Shown here in pieces: positions 23,280 to 36,499 of a stretch of 64,000 nt of DNA. The notes below the pieces were generated by a model that was not told the origin of the DNA, made no database searches, and worked only from the letters and a program-made list of their open reading frames with translations. Made by a program: the position numbers and the translations under genes. Every line of letters starts with the position of its first letter. Within the stretch, counting starts at the first letter, position 1. The stretch comes from Neurospora intermedia (Eukaryota; Ascomycota; Sordariomycetes; Sordariales; Sordariaceae). Location: contig BTPP01000001.1 of the NCBI GenBank assembly GCA_037102815.1, positions 1,885,001-1,949,000 on the forward strand, read 5' to 3'.

Positions 23280-26200
23280 GTCTCATATTGGATACCGATA
23301 ATAACAAAATATCTACCCGTAGTAAACGAAAAAAGGCCCCGCCCAACACTAACGAGCTACGGGTTATACGTACTATATCTCACACTCTATTAAAAACTCC
23401 CCATAATAATAATTCAACCGAAAGCGGAATATATACAGCGGGCTCGGCTACCGCCTCTACTACAAACGAAAACCCTATACCCAACCTGTTAGAAGGCGCC
23501 TCGTTATTTAAAAGCAAGGGTAAAGCGAAGGTGGACCCTGTCCCGGACCCAACTGCCAATAAAGCTACTCCCTAGGTTAGACTAACGAAATTAAGTAGTA
23601 ATAAAAATTTAATAGAATACTTAGAAGCTACCTTAATAGATAGCTATAAATAATTAACAGACGGCTTGGGCGAGATTAAATAAGAGATAAGTTCTATAAA
23701 GGATACTACCACCGCCCTCCAAGGATCGGTCACGAATTTAACCACTTCTAATAACACTTTGAACTCCATTTTAACTAATTTAACCGACGCTATTAATCAA
23801 GCCAAAATGTTAAGTACCGGGTAACCCCCGGGTTAGACACCCATCCCCCCTCTCTCCTAACCTACAACAACTCTTAACTCCTTAAATCCGTCGGACTAAA
23901 CCCCTACCTCTACCTCCGCTAACCCAGCCCGGTAACCAACCTAATAGTCTATTTAATAATCAATCTAATAGCTACTTCACTAGCCAGCATAGTAACAAAC
24001 TCAATCCTACGCAACCGCCGCCGGCATTCTCGCCGGTATAGCTTCCGGCTCCAACCCTACCGGATAGCTGGCTACCGCCGTAAGACGGTTCGCCCAACTC
24101 CCCCACCTCGGAGGTCACCTAAGGGCCACCCCCCTCACTATACCCTATTAATAAGGCACCGGCGCCCCCGCCTTCCAACTATAGGTAGGACTAATTTATA
24201 TATAGGATAACGACTTTAAATTAAAAATCAAAAGAGAAAACGTTAGTGTTTTTAACCCCCAATAAATTGGTAACCCTAATAACGTCGAAATAGTCTAGGA
24301 CGGTACTAAAGTTATTTAGACTAATATAACTGCTTTCCGAAACTGTATCTAAACCTTCCTAGAAAATCCCTAAACAATCGACTAAATAGCTACCCAATTA
24401 ATAACTATATTCCAAATATTACTCGCCGGCTAAACTATACTCTAGTAGAATACTAAACTCTTATTAGACCAACGGGCGGATATTAGAGCGGGCGGTATTT
24501 TTATAGCTATTGATACTCTTTTTATCCGTTTTATACCCAACACAACCATAGCGACCCGGCAGTTTACCTAAATTAAACTTACGCTTCGCTATATTGCTAA
24601 GGACGATTCGACCTTTATACTCCACTTCCAAAAGAAGTTCAAGTACGCCAGGGTAATAGAGCTACTTAATACTTAATAGAATAATTGGTAGGGGGTAATA
24701 GTACAAATTTGGACGGCCCTTAATTTGAAAATCAAGTAATATCTTTGTACCCTATCCTAGTTCGAGGACTACTAATCCTATATAAGGGAACTCACTAATA
24801 CTAAGGAAATCCTTATTGCCGCCGCTAGGTAATACTACCTATATACGTAACTAAGCCCCGGTTCTAGCCGCGCCGCCCAAATCTTATTAGTATCCTAAAA
24901 GGAATATAATAAATAATATACCCCCCAGTACTTTAACCGTCCCCAGTATAATAAATATAATAACAATAGGCGTAACGGCAGACGTAATAACAACAGACGT
25001 AACGACAGACGTAATAATAATAAGTGTAACGATAGACGTAATAATAATAGGCGTAATAACAAACGTAATAATAGTAGACGTAATGATAAACGTAATTTGC
25101 CCAGACGTAACGATTGTAACTACCGGAACTAAGATAATCGATATAACGAGCGCTACGGATCCTAGGACTGACGTCCGAATAATCGATATAAAAACGAGAA
25201 GAACCGAGCCTATTACTTTAATAATACTGAAAGTAGCGGAGATAATAATAAGACTAATAATGGATATAGCGCTTTCCTAGACGCAAACTCAGATTTAAAC
25301 TGAGATTATCATTCAGACTAATCCGACATTGTATATATTGTACTAGATAAAACTCTAACATACTGTAAATGCTACACTACATTCGAGATTGAGAAAGATA
25401 TACTAAGGTACGAAAGAAAGTGCAAAGAAAGCCGAGCCGTAATAATCGAAATAAAGCTGTTAATAGTAATACCCTACGACCCTGCCCGGCGAATATACAA
25501 CTACTACAATAAATTGAGAGACTCTTATAATAATCTCTTCAAATATCTATAATCTTATAAAAACGCTTAAGACGGCGTAGTTAATATTTAACCGCACAGC
25601 GACGATATACCTAACGAAGCTAACCTCGTCGCTACGAACCTTATTAACCTTATTATTGAAGCCTCCGATACTATACTAATATATACTCCGTAGGCCGAAC
25701 GAACTCGTATTATCGAGGCCCCCTAGCTGGATACTAAATACTTAATTAATCCGCTATTAAACTACACCCACCTACGAATTAAGGTTAAGCCCGCACTAAA
25801 CGCCGAGGAAGTAGAAGCCTATATCGACCCCGGAATAGGGAGGACCCTAATTAGACGATACTTCCTAAAAACCCTAGAATATACTATCGAATACTGAACT
25901 ACTAAAGTAAAAAGTATTAGCAAGGACCCTATAAAAATTAACGAACTTACCACCTTCACCCTATACGTCCCGGCTACAGATTCTCAAAGCAACGGTATAC
26001 TAGTAAAAATAACCAAATCGGCCTAGGTAGTAAACGAACTAGCGCCCAACCTACTCCTCGGCAACGATTTTATAACCTCGTTCGAAAGTATTATTAATTA
26101 CAAGCAAAGCGTAATACTATTAAGGAAAGTAAATATAAGATTTAATTTCGAAGTCTAAACGAAAATAGTACTAGTAGTACGAAAGGTAACCTCAATTTAC

Positions 26201-29200
26201 AAAATCTCTCTACTACCGGGGTAAAAGGTTACTATCCTAGTAAATTATAAACCCCTTCCTAAAGACCGTACATTTACGTTCGATGCAAAACATTTCGCTT
26301 TAATATATACAAGGATTAATTTACGAACGCTACGAACCTTTATAATTAAAAATACGTCTAACAAAATCATTATAATTCGTAAGAATGAATACTTAAGAAC
26401 GATTAACGAGGTAACCGATAGTAGTTACTTCGTAGCGAACTAGGGTAACGTATTAAAGGCTCTAGCAATAGGATCAGCCATACAATCAGGGCTCCTACAA
26501 CTAGCATTATTAACTATCGTCGAAGTACCCTCGAATATTAACCTCAATACGGAATTCCCACTAAATAACGTAGTTGGAACTATAACCCTCGGAGATATAT
26601 AGCCCCCACCCGATTTAATACAACCAACTACCTCCGACCTAGCTATTAATATTAAAGCTAAAGAATCGATAATCGACTAAGTTTACTATACAATTCGGCC
26701 GGATAACGTAAAGAACGAAGAAGAATATCCAAAACTATATATTCCTGAAAAGTACTCTACGCTAAGTATAAGGATAAATCCCTACGCTAAGGAACTAATA
26801 CCCGAGGGAATCTATATCTACGTAGAAAATAAGTAATAGGCATTTAGACTAAAACTGCTAGTCAAAAAATTTCCCTGCATATAGAAAGAAGGAAGGATAA
26901 TTAAAATACCCGAATTAGAAATAATAAAGGTACTACTTATAGACAGATAGTAAAACTAAAGGATTAACTCAAAAATGTACCCCCTAAGTAGAAAAGACAA
27001 AGAGGTAATCGATAAGGTCTTCGGCGAATTATACGAGTAGGGAAAAATAATTTAGAGAACAAAGGCTACCCCGTTTTCCTACCCAATCTTCGTAGTATAG
27101 CGTATAGTATACAGCGAACCTAAAGCAAAGGTAGTAATCGATTTATGTACCCTAAATAAAGTTTTAATACTAAATAACTACCCGCTCCCGCTTTAAGCGG
27201 AGATTATAGTAGCGCTGAGAAGAAAAAATTTCATTACTGTAATCGACGCCACCGCCTTCTTTTATTAATTCGGCGTATAGCTACCTTATAGGGATAGACT
27301 AACCTTAATAAGTCCCAGAGGGCTAGAAACCCTAATAGTAGCTTTAATAGGATACTGGAACTCACTAATATACGTATAAAAATATATAGACCGTCTCCTA
27401 ACTAACCTTCCTTTCTATAGGGCCTTTATTAATAATATTGTCATCTTCTCTAATACCGAGGATGACTACTTCCGCTATTTAAAATAAATCTTTACCCTCT
27501 TTAATAAGAAACAAATTGCTATTTCCCCTAAGAAATTTTACCTTAACTTTCCTAACGTCGAACTTCTGGGTTTTAAAGTCAATTCATTAGGGTTAGTAAA
27601 TACGGCCAATAGGATTAAGGCTTTTCGCAACCTCGAATTTCCCAAATAATTGAAAATTCTAAAGCAGTACATCGGAAGTATAGGGTTCTTACGCTATTTA
27701 ATTCCCTACTACGCCCAACTTTCCGAACCGCTCTAGGAAAAGAAAGTATTACTACTAACCGAAGGAAGGAAGCAAAGCCTCATCAAAGCCAACAACCTGG
27801 GTAAAAGACTGCAATACTACTGGACTAAGCACTACAAACCTACGGATAGGGAAGTCCTAGCATTCGAAGCCCTATAGAAGGCTATTTGTAACGAACCTAC
27901 TATTCTACACTATTACAACCCCTACAAACAGCTATTTATTCAAATCGACGGCTCCCTAGAACGAAGCTTTAGCGTTATAATTTTCTATTTTAAAGATAGT
28001 TATAAGTAGACGCCGGGCAGTTTAATCCCCTCGATAACCGTCCTCCCGATTATATTCTTAAGTAAGTACTTTATACCTACTGAAATACAATATAGTCCGT
28101 CTAAATTGGAAGTAGCCTACCTAATATAAGCCGTTAAACGCCTAAGAACTATAATTTACTCAACTAAGTAACTAATTATAGTATTAACAGATTACGCAGC
28201 AACGAAGGGAATTATATAGCAGACAAAGTTGGATATATCGTCGATGGATAGAGCTAACCGTTGTTTAATTAATACGTCTATCTACTTATCCCAATACAAC
28301 TTAATAGTATATTATCTACTTAGTAAATTAAATATTATTCCCAACGCTCTAAGTCGCTTCAAAACTATAGATACTTAACGACCCGAAGGCCCAACCGTTC
28401 TTAACAACATTTAATATATAAGGTCGGAGGCTCAAATAAACGAAGCAACAAAACGCATATTTATAAAGGTATATAAGGAAGATATTAAATACGTAATAGT
28501 AATTACCAATTTAATAGCCGGCAAATCTATCGAGGCTAATAGGACCTTTTCCAAGCCCGGGCACCCATTTAAAATTAGCGACGGACTCCTATACAATATT
28601 AGGTTCGACGGTACCAAAGCTTTATATATTCCCTACAACCAAATTTAATAAGTACTTTAGGAAGCCTATAATAATAAGTACTATTTCGGACGAAATAAAA
28701 TACTTTACAACCTAAAGGACCTAACAATTAATAATAAAACGCACTTAGTAAAACAATACATCAAACACTATCCGTAATGCTAATTAATATAAACGAATCG
28801 AAGCTAACTAAATAGAGAATATTAGCCTATTCGAATACTACCCATCCCTATACGTACAATAGCGATCGATTTTATCGTCGGACTTCTAGAGGTGCCAGCT
28901 AACAATACCCTATAAAAGCTAGAAGATAAGAACGAGTATAACGTACTTATATCCGTCTCATACCCAATATCCAAAAGAAGTATAACAATCCCTAGCTACT
29001 CAATATATACAGCGGAAGACTAGGCTAATATTTTAATTTAATAACTTCTTTTAGCCGACTAAGGAATTCCGTAAGGAATAATATCCGACCGCGATAAGAA
29101 ATTTACATCCGAATTATAGCGAGGGATTTAGCGCTAATTAGGAACCCGGTTCTTAATAACTATTATTTACCACCCCCAAAAGGACGGCCTATCGGAAAGA

Positions 29201-29960
29201 AAGAACCAAACTATAGAAATTGCAATCTACTTTCATTATTTCAAAAACCTAAACACCCTATAAACCGAAATCCTGCTAGTATTGCAATAGAATCTCAACA
29301 ATACCTATTCAGCACCTATTAAAATATCCCTATACGAAATACTATATAGCTTTAAACTCTCCGGCCCCCTCAATCTCCTAAAAAATAAAGCCCCGGAGGA
29401 ACTAACGATCGCAGCCTTGAGGGACTACTTAAAATAGGATACTTCATTAGCGATAGACTTTACGGCGGCCAACGCAAAAAGACAATACGACCTACGGTAC
29501 TGTACTATTAAATTTAAAGAAGAGGACTACATTTACTTATAATTATATTACGGGTATTACTTAAAAGGACGACCGTCCAAGAAGCTATCCCAGTAATAAG
29601 TAGGGCCTTTTAAAGTACTCGAGAGAGTAGGACGGTTGGCCTACCGTCTAGAACTTCCAACCAACTAGACGATTTACCTAGTAATATCTATCGCCTATTT
29701 ATCTCTAGCCCCCGCCCCCAATCCTTTTGCGCGCCAGCCCCCGCCCCCGGGTCCGGTCGAAAATAGTCAAGAATCAAAGGAGGAGGAGGGAGATTCTTAC
29801 GAATTAGAATAAATTATTACCTATCGCGAAACCCGTGGGGTAAAAGTGTACTTAATTAAATAGAAAGGCTAGGGATACGAATATAACGAATAGAAGACGG
29901 AATAGTAATTGAAATATACGAAGGATTTTATTAAAAATTATTAGCGTTGTAAAGAGAGAG
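23280..29960 (+). pseudogene. Element A gag-pol remnant with chromodomain
   Basis: RIP-riddled but in places legible. RT reads VVIDLCTLNKV, ITVIDATAFFY and LISPRGLE, with the catalytic box FINN at 27,425-27,436 (FxDD expected). Near 27,560 the frame reads NVELLGFKV. Integrase near 28,850-29,350 reads IAIDFIVGLLEVPA, YHPQKDGLSERKNQT and LNNAYSAPIKMS, the gypsy integrase core. At about 29,801-29,907 the frame reads GVKVYLIK, then stops where Trp is expected, then GYEYNE, a chromodomain in which TGG became TAG. Gag carries an Arg/Asn-rich repeat at 24,960-25,120. Family: Metaviridae chromovirus. No intact protein can be made. Confidence 0.9.
24960..25120 (+). repeat. Arg/Asn codon repeat inside element A gag
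   Basis: CGTAAYRRYARW-type units (for example CGTAATAACAACAGA, CGTAATAATAATAGG) repeat about ten times and encode runs of RRN, DRRNNN. A basic, low-complexity RNA-binding tail of gag is the likely original role (inference). Confidence 0.75.
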
Positions 29961-30146
29961 TACAACCGATAAAGAAATAAGTAAAAACTCGGAAAAAATA
30001 AGGAGGATAGACAAATAAATCGGAGGAAATAGAGCGAATAGACAGATAGACTTAAGAAGAACATCGCTACAGTATAGATTAACTACAGCGCGAAGGGAGG
30101 GCAATAATTGCTAAGGATAGTAAGGTTTCTTTTGTACGCCGGCATT

Positions 30147-30386
30147 TAATACCGGGCCTATATATCAACATAAATTTCTAGTAGTGAAGGTTATAGACCT
30201 ACCCCTTCCCGGCAGGTATCTTACCTACCGGGTTTGCGCTCCCCTTCACTTAGATATACCTAATAAGATAACGACTACTATGGGATATATCAACCCCATC
30301 TCGGGGCAATCGTTCTCAATAACCTTCTTGGAAGGCATTACTCTTTACAATGCAATAATTTTACATACTCTACTGCTTCCGCATCA
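30147..30386 (+). repeat. Element A 3' LTR
   Basis: 240 bp; more G-to-A and C-to-T changes than the 5' copy (TAATACC for TGATACC, GGTATCTTACCTACCGGG). Confidence 0.94.
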
Positions 30387-30547
30387 GATATATATAAATT
30401 CAAATCGAAGAGGTAATTAAGGGGTTATTACGCGAGGGGCGTAAAGGGTCTAGTCGATTGCGGTAATTATAAGTAAATATATTGTAGGGTAGTGGTTTGG
30501 TTTGGTATAGTCTAATTAATTAGATTATTTTAATTGTAGCTACTATT

Positions 30548-30795
30548 TAATACGGAAGTAGTAGAGTATGTGAAAATATTGTATTGTAAAGGGTAATGCC
30601 CTTTAAGAAGGTTTTCTAGATAGATTGCCTTTGAGATAGGATAAATATATCCTATAGCAGTCTTATCTTATTAATTATCTTATCGAGTATATTAAAAATA
30701 AATAGTACGGGCCCGGTAGGCAAGTGCCTGCCGGGAGGGGTAGATCTATAACCTTCACCGCTAGAAATCTATATAGATACACGGGTCCGGTATTA
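30548..30795 (-). repeat. Element B 5' LTR
   Basis: 248-bp partner of 14,471-14,718, opposite in orientation to the adjacent A LTR, so 30,147-30,795 forms an inverted LTR pair with a 161-bp spacer. Confidence 0.93.
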
Positions 30796-30800
30796 CTATA

Positions 30801-33106
30801 ATATAAACTATAAAGAGTTTTAATTAGTAAATAAACTAGTTTATTACGAGGTCCCTTCTCGAATCCGATCGGTTATTTAACGTAATATTTATAATCGTCG
30901 GGAATAAGGGCGTTTAAAAAAGCGGTGCTAATATTAAACTACTCGCAATCTAAATCGTAAGTGGCTATAATAGCTAGGAAGAGTCTTACGCTAACTATAT
31001 TAGCTATAGTAATATAAATATTCTATACTACCCAATTATTTTTACTCTCGTAATTACTATATACTACCTATTTAGTACGTACGAAATACTCTTTATTATT
31101 AATATTATATTTCTCGTTATAAACCTATTTACCGGGTAAAATAATTATATTTAGGGTTCTCTTAACTAATTAATATACTCTTTAGTTTTTGAATACTTTA
31201 ATTTACTTCTCTATTACTAGGAACTAATAAGTCTTAAAGTTATTGAACTTCTTTACTTACTAGTAGTTTTTAGGTATAGAACGGTTATTAATATTAATTT
31301 AAAGATTATAAATAACTTTTATTACTATAAAGTAATATTAGGGTAGGTATATTATATATTTAGCCTCAGCCGTACTGTAGAATAATTTAATATTATATTT
31401 AATAATATTATTATTATTATTAATAACCGACTGGGTACTATATTTAAAATTAAATAGTTTAACCGTAGCTAATCTACAAAGTTTACCTTCGTGTACCTCT
31501 ATAGGTACAAACGAAGCTACTTCTATAGAAAGTTAACTTCTCTACGTAATCTACGGGGTTGCCTATACTTATTATTACCTTATTGTAGGTAGCGGGGAAT
31601 CTAGAATTAGACCTATAATATCTAGTTAATTTAGTCCTTATTCTAACTCTTATTTCGTAAAGGTATAGTTCGGTATAGGATCTTCTTTATCAAGGTTCTC
31701 GAGATCAATTAGATTGCTTTATTGGAGTTCCTCCTCTTCCTCTATTAATTGCATCGGTTCGTTGTAATATTAAGATAGTTGGAGTTAAGGGTCGGGAAAT
31801 TAAGAAGGTGGGGGAGGTAAGGACGATATACTCTCTCCTAGTACTAGTATTACCTTTAATATTAGGTAATTAGGGTTGAAGGGTACAAATAGCACCTTCT
31901 TTTACTAGTTTTTATTATTATTAGTAATCTTATTAGGAGTTAATTAATTTAGTAATTCAATTAGGAATAGCCGGTATAAACCAGTCGTAGTAACTTAAAT
32001 AATTACACCGCTATCTACTACTTCTTTAATTTCTTAAATAGATTGATTTAAAAAGAATATTCTATAAAGGATAGCTTTAATTACTAGATCCTTTAGTTTA
32101 TTATTATCTTTAATAAATTTAACCGCATTAGTACGAATAATTATATTAATTTCTAAATCCTAAATCCAATAGATTCTACTATAATTATCGTTATAACCTA
32201 TAAATTTACTACAGCGGACATATTCTTAGAACTTATCTCCCTTAACGCACTTCTCTAATTTAATAAAGTAATATACCATATAAAAGAAAATTCGAAAGTA
32301 GTCGAGGCGGGGTTTAATTTAATCTATTAGGAAGTTAGGGATCGCTCGTATAAATACTTTATAGGGAATCTTATTATCTAGATTAGATTTTATTAGTATA
32401 ATATTAAATATTATTATAATTACTTAGATTATAAGTAGCTATAGGTATTCTAATATACCTAAATCGAATATTAAAGCCCTAACTCTAATTATAATAGTAT
32501 AACCAATTTATTCTAATTTACCGTTTATTTATAATATATATATTAGGGTTTTATATAGTTAGACTCCTTCTTCACAAGCCTACTCTACTAACTTACTCTT
32601 CTAGAATTCTACTATATTAAAACCAAATTCAAAACCGCTATCGAAGCCAATAATTTTAACCTTAAATTTAATTTGGAGTTCAATCTACTTCTTAAATTAA
32701 ATAATAATAATAAAAGTATCTCCCTTATTAGCGCAGAATTTTACCTAATAGTAGCTAGAAATATTATAAATAAAATAAACCGTATAGTAGGCTCCTATAT
32801 ATTCGGCCTTATTATATAAAATCACATCAACTTGTATAAATTAAAGCGGGGTCGTAATAATAAGGTAAGTCCCTTTAGGAATATAATCGGTCGCTTTAGC
32901 GCGTAAGCACGCATCGTAGGTATAGTTGTTAATATTACTAAGCTTAATACTAACTTATTTATAAACTTTAAGAACTTAGTCTCTACCTACGTACATTATT
33001 CTTTTATATATCGTTATATAATTAATCGAAATAAGCATTATATACCGAGGCGTAATAATTGTCTAGTCGAAGTTATTTAGTTGAAATACCGGTAGGGCTA
33101 CCAAAC
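30801..33106 (-). pseudogene. Copia pol fragment: integrase C-terminal side to RT N-terminal half
   Basis: Continues the copia element after B. Around 31,080-31,260 the minus strand reads IPKNY, then KKFNNFKTY, then VYQLVKRT and VYNEKYN, matching the PxSYxEAxx...W...LV..P.....KWVYxxKY segment at the start of copia RT. The rest (31.3-33.1 kb) is the integrase C-terminal and linker portion, too mutated for residue-level calls. Interrupted on the right by element C (TSD CAAAC at 33,102-33,106). Inactive. Confidence 0.8.
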
Positions 33107-33403
33107 TGATACGGGGGGTGACCTTTATTTACGGTAGTAAATAAAATAAAGCAAAGGAAGATGTTGTAAGAAGGAGGAAGGCTTCCAGCCAGCCGACTGT
33201 ACGTAGTAGATATACGGTGTAGAGAGCTAGAGAGCTAGAGCACGGGCTACGAGGTGGCCCGAGCACGGCAGTTTGGATACCCAAACTGGGCACGGCACGG
33301 CACGGCAAGGAAGCCTCCACGGTAGCCCAGCTAATCTGGGCTGTTACGGCTAGTCTAAGCTATAATATACGATATATTTGGAAATCTAGGAATTTCCCTA
33401 TCA
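33107..33403 (-). repeat. Element C 3' LTR
   Basis: Nearly free of RIP (GCACGGCACGGCACGGCA preserved). Open frames on the minus strand here are LTR sequence, not genes. Confidence 0.92.
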
Positions 33404-34518
33404 AATGCCGGCTCACACGAGAAAGAAACTATCGTCCTCGATGGTCCTGGGCGTCCAGGTCTTCTCCGATATGTTCTAGGCCTCCTCCGACAATGCCTAG
33501 GTCTCCTCCGATCTATCTGTCCGTTCGGGCGGCGCCGGGATACATTTCGGTTTGGCGGGTAGGTATAGCTGAGCTCCGATGAGCTCCGGGAAGCTAGATG
33601 GCGGCCAGGGATAACTAGTTGACTGACTGGCAGGCAGACTAGGGGCTTGAAGTTTGAGAGGGTGGCTGGCACTCGAGAAGGTGATTGACAGTCTTTGGCA
33701 CTTGAGAGGGTGACTGGTAGTCTTTGGCACTCGAGAGGGAGACTGGCACTCAAAGTGCTACAGCCGTGGAGAACGCTGGTTCTATGGATAAATAGAAAGA
33801 AAGAAAGGGGTATAAATGGGGGCTCTGGTTGGCACTGGCTGGCACGAGCTTTAGGGAGCTGACAAGGGAGTTGATACGGCTGTTAGAGCTGTAAAGAGCT
33901 GGCAAGAGAGCTGGTAAGGAGGGTGATAGCTGCGTTGACTGGTGATGCTAGCTTGTTGTTGAAGCTTGCAGTAATGGTTGCCCGTACGCGAGAAAGAGAG
34001 AGTAACGACTTCGTTGCAAAGAGAGGGATAGTAAAGCTGTAGAGGCTACGGCAGTAGGCTTGCCGATTCCGTACCCCGAGAAAGACCGATACTCAAATAG
34101 GGAAACTAGGCTATGTGGATCGGCAGTACTCGGGGTGCAAGAAGGAACTGTAGTCGTGGATGAAGTAAGACGATGGCTGGTAGTCTGATTGATTGATTGA
34201 AGTAGTGTTGTTGACTGTTACTGGAGCGCTCTGGTGGGCTGGAGTGCTCTGGTTGATTGGGGTATTATTAACTATAATAATAAAGACTGTAGATTTGAGC
34301 TCTTTGAGGGGTGGCTAGTCTGGTGGGCTCTCGAGTGGTGGGCTTAAGAGTGGCAAGTCTGCTTGGTTCTTAAAAGGAAGCGCTTGATAGTATAGATCTT
34401 GGGATTTACTGCGACGCTTGTATTATCGTCGCAAATGAGGGTAGTGAATTAAGAAGAGTCGTGATGTATAGTGAGCTTAGTAGAGGAAGTTCGCTTAACT
34501 TAATGGAGGGGAGCTTGG
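33404..34518 (-). other. Element C internal region, 3' part, weakly RIP-mutated
   Basis: Collinear on the minus strand with element D at about 48,180-50,254, but D's zinc-finger frame is largely missing. The segment is conspicuously GC-richer than its surroundings. It ends at the E insertion (TSD CTTGG 34,514-34,518). Confidence 0.75.
33668..33755. repeat. 29-bp tandem repeat in element C, three copies
   Basis: Units start GGCACTYGAGARGG at 33,668, 33,697 and 33,726 (the last one incomplete). The same repeat occurs inverted in element D at about 49,928-50,015. Confidence 0.85.
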
Positions 34519-34857
34519 TATTATAGGGCATTCTTGGTAGATACCTAAATGCTCTATCTTATCATAGCAGCGGCTCGTTAAAGCGTATAGTCTATTATAT
34601 AAGAGTATTCGTCCCATCAACCTCTATCAAGGTTGACGGATAATTAATTCATATCATACCAACCTTATATCTATCTTACTTATACTTAGTAAAGTCGTAT
34701 GCAAGGTCCCAAGTTGAGGCTCGCGATAGGTCTTATCTTCAACTTCCTTTAATAAGACTATCGTTAATCGTTACGTATTATTACTCTATCTAGTAATTAG
34801 TTATTTATTCTATTATTCTCTATTATTATTACTTGTAAAGTATATTTTCGCGTAATA
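34519..34857 (+). repeat. Element E 5' LTR
   Basis: 339 bp, less mutated than the 3' copy. Confidence 0.93.
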
Positions 34858-36499
34858 AATAGTGCCTACAACTTAGTTTTAAACCGACCTTATTATTCTT
34901 TACATCTCTTTTTTTCGTCGAAGGGGGAGATACATTAGGATTTAATAACGATTTATTAGATTTTTCAATTATTATTTAACTTTTGCCCTTTTAAATTAAG
35001 TATTTGTACTTTTATTCTTTAGAGTCCCCTTTTCTTTACTATTTTATTACTACTTATTTAAGTCTGAAGGTTAGATTGAATAATATTAAAAACCGATTAG
35101 GCAAACCTCTAGGTAGCCTTTAACTTTTAGGAGGAAAGTTTGATATATAAAGTATATTAGATTATCAAATTTACTACTTACGAGCCGTAGTTTCACTATA
35201 AAGAAAGATTTTAACTTTTAATTATCGAACTACTTATTAAGGTAATATAATTATATTTAAATAGAGAAATTGGTTATATCGAAATTAAATCCAATTGGGC
35301 TATTAATATTAGTAATAATATTTATAATAGGGAATAGATTATTAATTTGGATATAATAGACCGTAAAGTTTAATAGGTTTTATATAAATATTACTAATTG
35401 GTCGCTAATTATTCCGTTCCAATACGCTAAATTTGGCCCTTTATAGTTAAAGAAGGAGTATTATTATAGTTGCGAAAGAAGAATTAGAAATAATTTATAG
35501 CCTAAATTAAAGCGAGTAATACTATTATTAATATTATTATTTAAATATTTATTCCCCCTAGTACTAATAATATAAATATTTATTCTTCTCCAGTAAATTT
35601 TTTGGATACTATTAAGATAATTAATATATTAATTTTTATTGACCTAGTATAAATTCTTATACTGCCTTCCTTACTATCTACGCTTATTAAATAATATATT
35701 TAATTAAGTCCGATTTAACGACTTTTCTCGCTTATAGAATCGATAGTTTTGCGAATAAATTTAATTATTAAGATTGCTACTAGTATTATTTAATAATTAA
35801 TTGTTAATCCTACTATTAAATATTTCGGAAATTTTGTATAAGTTGAAATTCTTCTATATTTAGCGTAGAAGTAGTAGTAAAAGTAGGTAAAATAGTATCC
35901 GGGAACGGTTTTTGCTAATTATTTTCTTATATACTTTATTAATTTAAATTAAAATACTATATACTTTACCTAATACAATGTAAAGACCGGAGGTAAATTT
36001 TTAAATTATTTATTTTACTTTACTTAACCGGTCTATAATATTATACATTTAGTTTAAAATAGTATAAAGCCCGGTTTTAGTCTCCTAATATCTACTACCG
36101 CTAAATATAATACCTTTTAACCTTATAAGAATCCTACTATTTATTATAATTGGCGCTTTAGCGGTCTTATTAGTCCTACCGGCGAAATAGCTATAATAAG
36201 CGCTAGGGACTTATATAATACTATTAGTTTGGCTAATTAGATGAAAAATCTTTGTATTGATTATATTAATCGGTAACCTTTATTCGAAAACGTTAACTAG
36301 CTTCCCGTTTACTTTTGCGAATATATATTAATTTTTACTATCGGCTATAATATTTTTAATTAAACTCTATAGATAAACTTTAAAAAATTAATAAATTAGG
36401 CTCTAGTAAGCGAAAAGTAAATAGAATAATAAGGATTACTATCCATAATTCTAAATAATAGTAATTACCTTCCTTTAATTACTTTAAAAATTCTTATTC

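Larger units (their letters stand above)
22304..30386 (+). mobile_element. Element A: Ty3/gypsy chromovirus, plus strand, nested in B
   Basis: 240-bp LTRs at 22,304-22,543 and 30,147-30,386 (TGATACCGGGCC...CCGCATCA), TSD AATAT/GATAT, total 8,083 bp. Same family as B but opposite orientation. It landed about 150 bp inside B's 5' LTR. Coding order on plus: gag with an Arg/Asn repeat, protease region, RT, RNase H, integrase, chromodomain. Confidence 0.93.
14471..30795 (-). mobile_element. Element B: Ty3/gypsy chromovirus, minus strand, interrupted by element A
   Basis: LTRs of 248 bp at 14,471-14,718 and 30,548-30,795 (minus orientation, original ends TGATACCGG...CGCATCA) with a perfect 5-bp TSD CTATA. 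Internal sequence is 14,719-22,298 plus 30,392-30,547; element A occupies the rest. Without A the element is about 8,237 bp. Its LTRs and internal sequence are recognisably the same family as A: for instance, 22,144-22,303 mirrors A around 22,690-22,760. Heavily RIP-mutated. Confidence 0.92.

Noticed and set aside
33355-33753. 132-aa minus-strand open frame
   Set aside because: Covers the C LTR and 29-bp repeats, and the product is low-complexity without domains.
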